A stretch of DNA of 48,737 nt, taken from NCBI GenBank assembly GCA_903828675.1, contig CAIKND010000191.1, positions 1 through 48,737 of the forward strand, in the 5' to 3' direction. The notes beneath the pieces are model-generated. The model did not search any database, was not told the origin of the DNA, and worked only from the letters and a program-made list of their open reading frames with translations. The stretch is from an uncultured Acidobacteriaceae bacterium (GTDB taxonomy: Bacteria > Acidobacteriota > Terriglobia > Terriglobales > Acidobacteriaceae). Positions 48,180 to 48,737 of this stretch are shown in pieces; the first letter of the stretch is position 1, and each line of letters starts with the position of its first letter. Position numbers and translations under genes: made by a program.

Positions 48180-48275
48180 CTACCTCGCTTTATTCCGATG
48201 CAGCGCCCATCCCACCCGAACAAAAGCGGCGACCACGAAGGCCACCGGGACAAGGATGATTAGCTGCCAACTCAT
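48180..48275 (-). CDS. 31-residue single-pass membrane microprotein (passenger gene)
   Basis: ATG 48273-48275 overlaps the TGA of the basic-protein gene (ATGA), indicating coupled translation. The sequence MSWQLIILVPVAFVVAAF followed by VRVGWALHRNKAR is one hydrophobic helix with a basic C-terminal tail, then TAG at 48180. It is too short for usual ORF calling. The stop is seven bases past the end of the convergent membrane-protein gene. Confidence 0.6.
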   Translation of the reverse strand: MSWQLIILVPVAFVVAAFVRVGWALHRNKAR

Positions 48276-48532
48276 TCCGCTGCCTTTCTTGAGTTCCCCC
48301 ACCGCGCTCTAGCGGCCTTGGCTGCTACCATCTTCCGCGCCTCCGGGGTCATAGTCACCAGGCGTCGCTTGCCGCCCACCAGGCCGCCCTTGCGCCCCAT
48401 GGAGGCCATGTAGGCCGACAAGTCGCTCGGAGGAGGAGGAGGAGCTGGCCGTGCCTCTTCCGTGGAATGCTCTACGATCCACTTGGCGAGCTGGTTCGGA
48501 TCGCGGGGACGTTTTCCCTTGCCGATGGTCAT
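48272..48532 (-). CDS. Small basic protein, histone-H1-like repeat tail (passenger gene)
   Basis: 86 aa. Opening GKGKRPRDPNQLAKWIVEHST is followed by a Pro run and a tail rich in Lys, Arg, Ala and Gly (GRKGGLVGGKRRLVTMTPEARKMVAAKAARARW). This matches small proteins of the 'PNQLAK...GGxxGGKAR' type that are common in bacteria and usually left uncharacterised; DNA or RNA binding is an inference from charge. ATG 48532 or TTG 48550. The adjoining microprotein overlaps its stop. Confidence 0.7.
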   Translation of the reverse strand: MTIGKGKRPRDPNQLAKWIVEHSTEEARPAPPPPPSDLSAYMASMGRKGGLVGGKRRLVTMTPEARKMVAAKAARARWGNSRKAAE

Positions 48533-48570
48533 GCAACCATCATCCCACAAGCCGGAATGCTAAAGCGAGA

Positions 48571-48598
48571 CTGTGGAAAACCAAACTGACCCACTACC
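48571..48598 (-). repeat. Right terminal inverted repeat of the transposon
   Basis: Reverse complement of 45156-45183 with one mismatch. Confidence 0.93.
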
Positions 48599-48606
48599 AA
48601 CCACCC
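48599..48606 (+). repeat. Target site duplication, right copy (AACCACCC)
   Basis: Identical to 45148-45155 and directly abutting the right inverted repeat. Confidence 0.93.
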
Positions 48607-48713
48607 TCACGCCGTGACATCCCGCTCGCGTTCGCGTTACCCTCATATGTACGCGCGCAGCGCGGTAACGGGGGAACCAGAGTAGATGCGTCTCGAAGGC
48701 AACACCGGCAAGG

Positions 48714-48736
48714 GACTTTTTCCTTAAGAAAAAGTC
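48714..48736. terminator. Hairpin at the right window edge
   Basis: GACTTTTTC (48714-48722)/GAAAAAGTC (48728-48736) with 5-nt loop; A/T-rich stem whose context beyond the window is unknown. May be a terminator or part of a neighbouring gene. Confidence 0.4.
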
Positions 48737-48737
48737 G

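Larger units (their letters stand above)
45156..48598. mobile_element. IS1-family transposon with passenger genes (3443 bp)
   Basis: Terminal inverted repeats of 28 bp (45156-45183 and 48571-48598) start GGTAGTGGGTCAGTTT and differ at one position. A perfect 8-bp target duplication flanks them. Between lie an IS1-type DDE transposase (46209-47096, -), a proteasome-like Ntn-hydrolase, a small acidic protein, a membrane protein, a small basic protein and a coupled microprotein. Ordinary IS1-group elements of the long-transposase type are about 0.8-1.2 kb, so the extra 2.3 kb is cargo. Intact ends, duplication and undamaged ORFs point to a recent insertion. No second element copy or resolvase is present. 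Confidence 0.9.

Noticed and set aside
1..48737. CRISPR arrays, rRNA genes, prophage structural genes
   Set aside because: No spaced direct repeats, rRNA segments or capsid/terminase-like proteins were seen.

Overview
The window looks like a chromosomal segment of a GC-rich soil-type bacterium, most likely Acidobacteriota (Terriglobia/Acidobacteriaceae-like). This is inferred from the gene mix: exopolysaccharide genes, Tat-exported glycosidases, a PagL-like deacylase, human-type PTPS genes and several GTG/TTG starts. No rRNA or species marker is present, so the assignment is not proven.

Layout. 1-71 (-): start of a probable IS630-like transposase cut by the window edge. 146-8169 (-): exopolysaccharide/O-antigen region in three blocks: (i) undecaprenyl-phosphate sugar transferase, a WecG/TagA enzyme fused to a degenerate sugar-transferase domain, and a nucleotidyltransferase-like beta-helix protein; (ii) an O-antigen polymerase/ligase-like membrane protein; (iii) a HAD-UbiA fusion followed by a polytopic glycosyltransferase-like protein. 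8829-18514 (+): exported glycoside hydrolases (GH36-like, two Tat-exported beta-galactosidase-like proteins, GH27) interspersed with gene remnants, one of them the frameshifted end of a GH140/DUF4038-type protein. 18812-19040 (-): two tRNA-Arg genes.

19109-27835: housekeeping genes: HMA-like protein, TlpA-like lipoprotein, GT2 glycosyltransferase, two overlapping 6-pyruvoyl-tetrahydropterin-synthase paralogues plus folE, truB, and the tesA/ybbA-ybbP divergon. A tRNA-Gln follows. 28291-31767: phospholipase C and a second phosphoesterase, convergent on a strong shared terminator. 32200-38227 (-): gltB-gltD glutamate synthase with its terminator. 38504-41027 (+): rfbB-rfbA-rfbC (dTDP-4-keto-rhamnose supply, no rfbD here). 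41168-44826 (+): yebC, a PagL-like gene, glutamate formimidoyltransferase and an unknown exported protein.

45156-48598 is the most interesting part: a 3443-bp transposon with 28-bp terminal inverted repeats (one mismatch) and a perfect 8-bp target duplication (AACCACCC). It encodes an IS1-type transposase plus passengers: a proteasome-like Ntn-hydrolase whose Thr1 may be exposed directly by removal of the initiator Met, a small acidic protein, a membrane protein, a small basic protein and, coupled to the latter by ATGA, a 31-residue membrane microprotein. It has inserted about 30 bp past a short, apparently disrupted ORF ending in a C-rich tract whose complement is G-quadruplex-prone.
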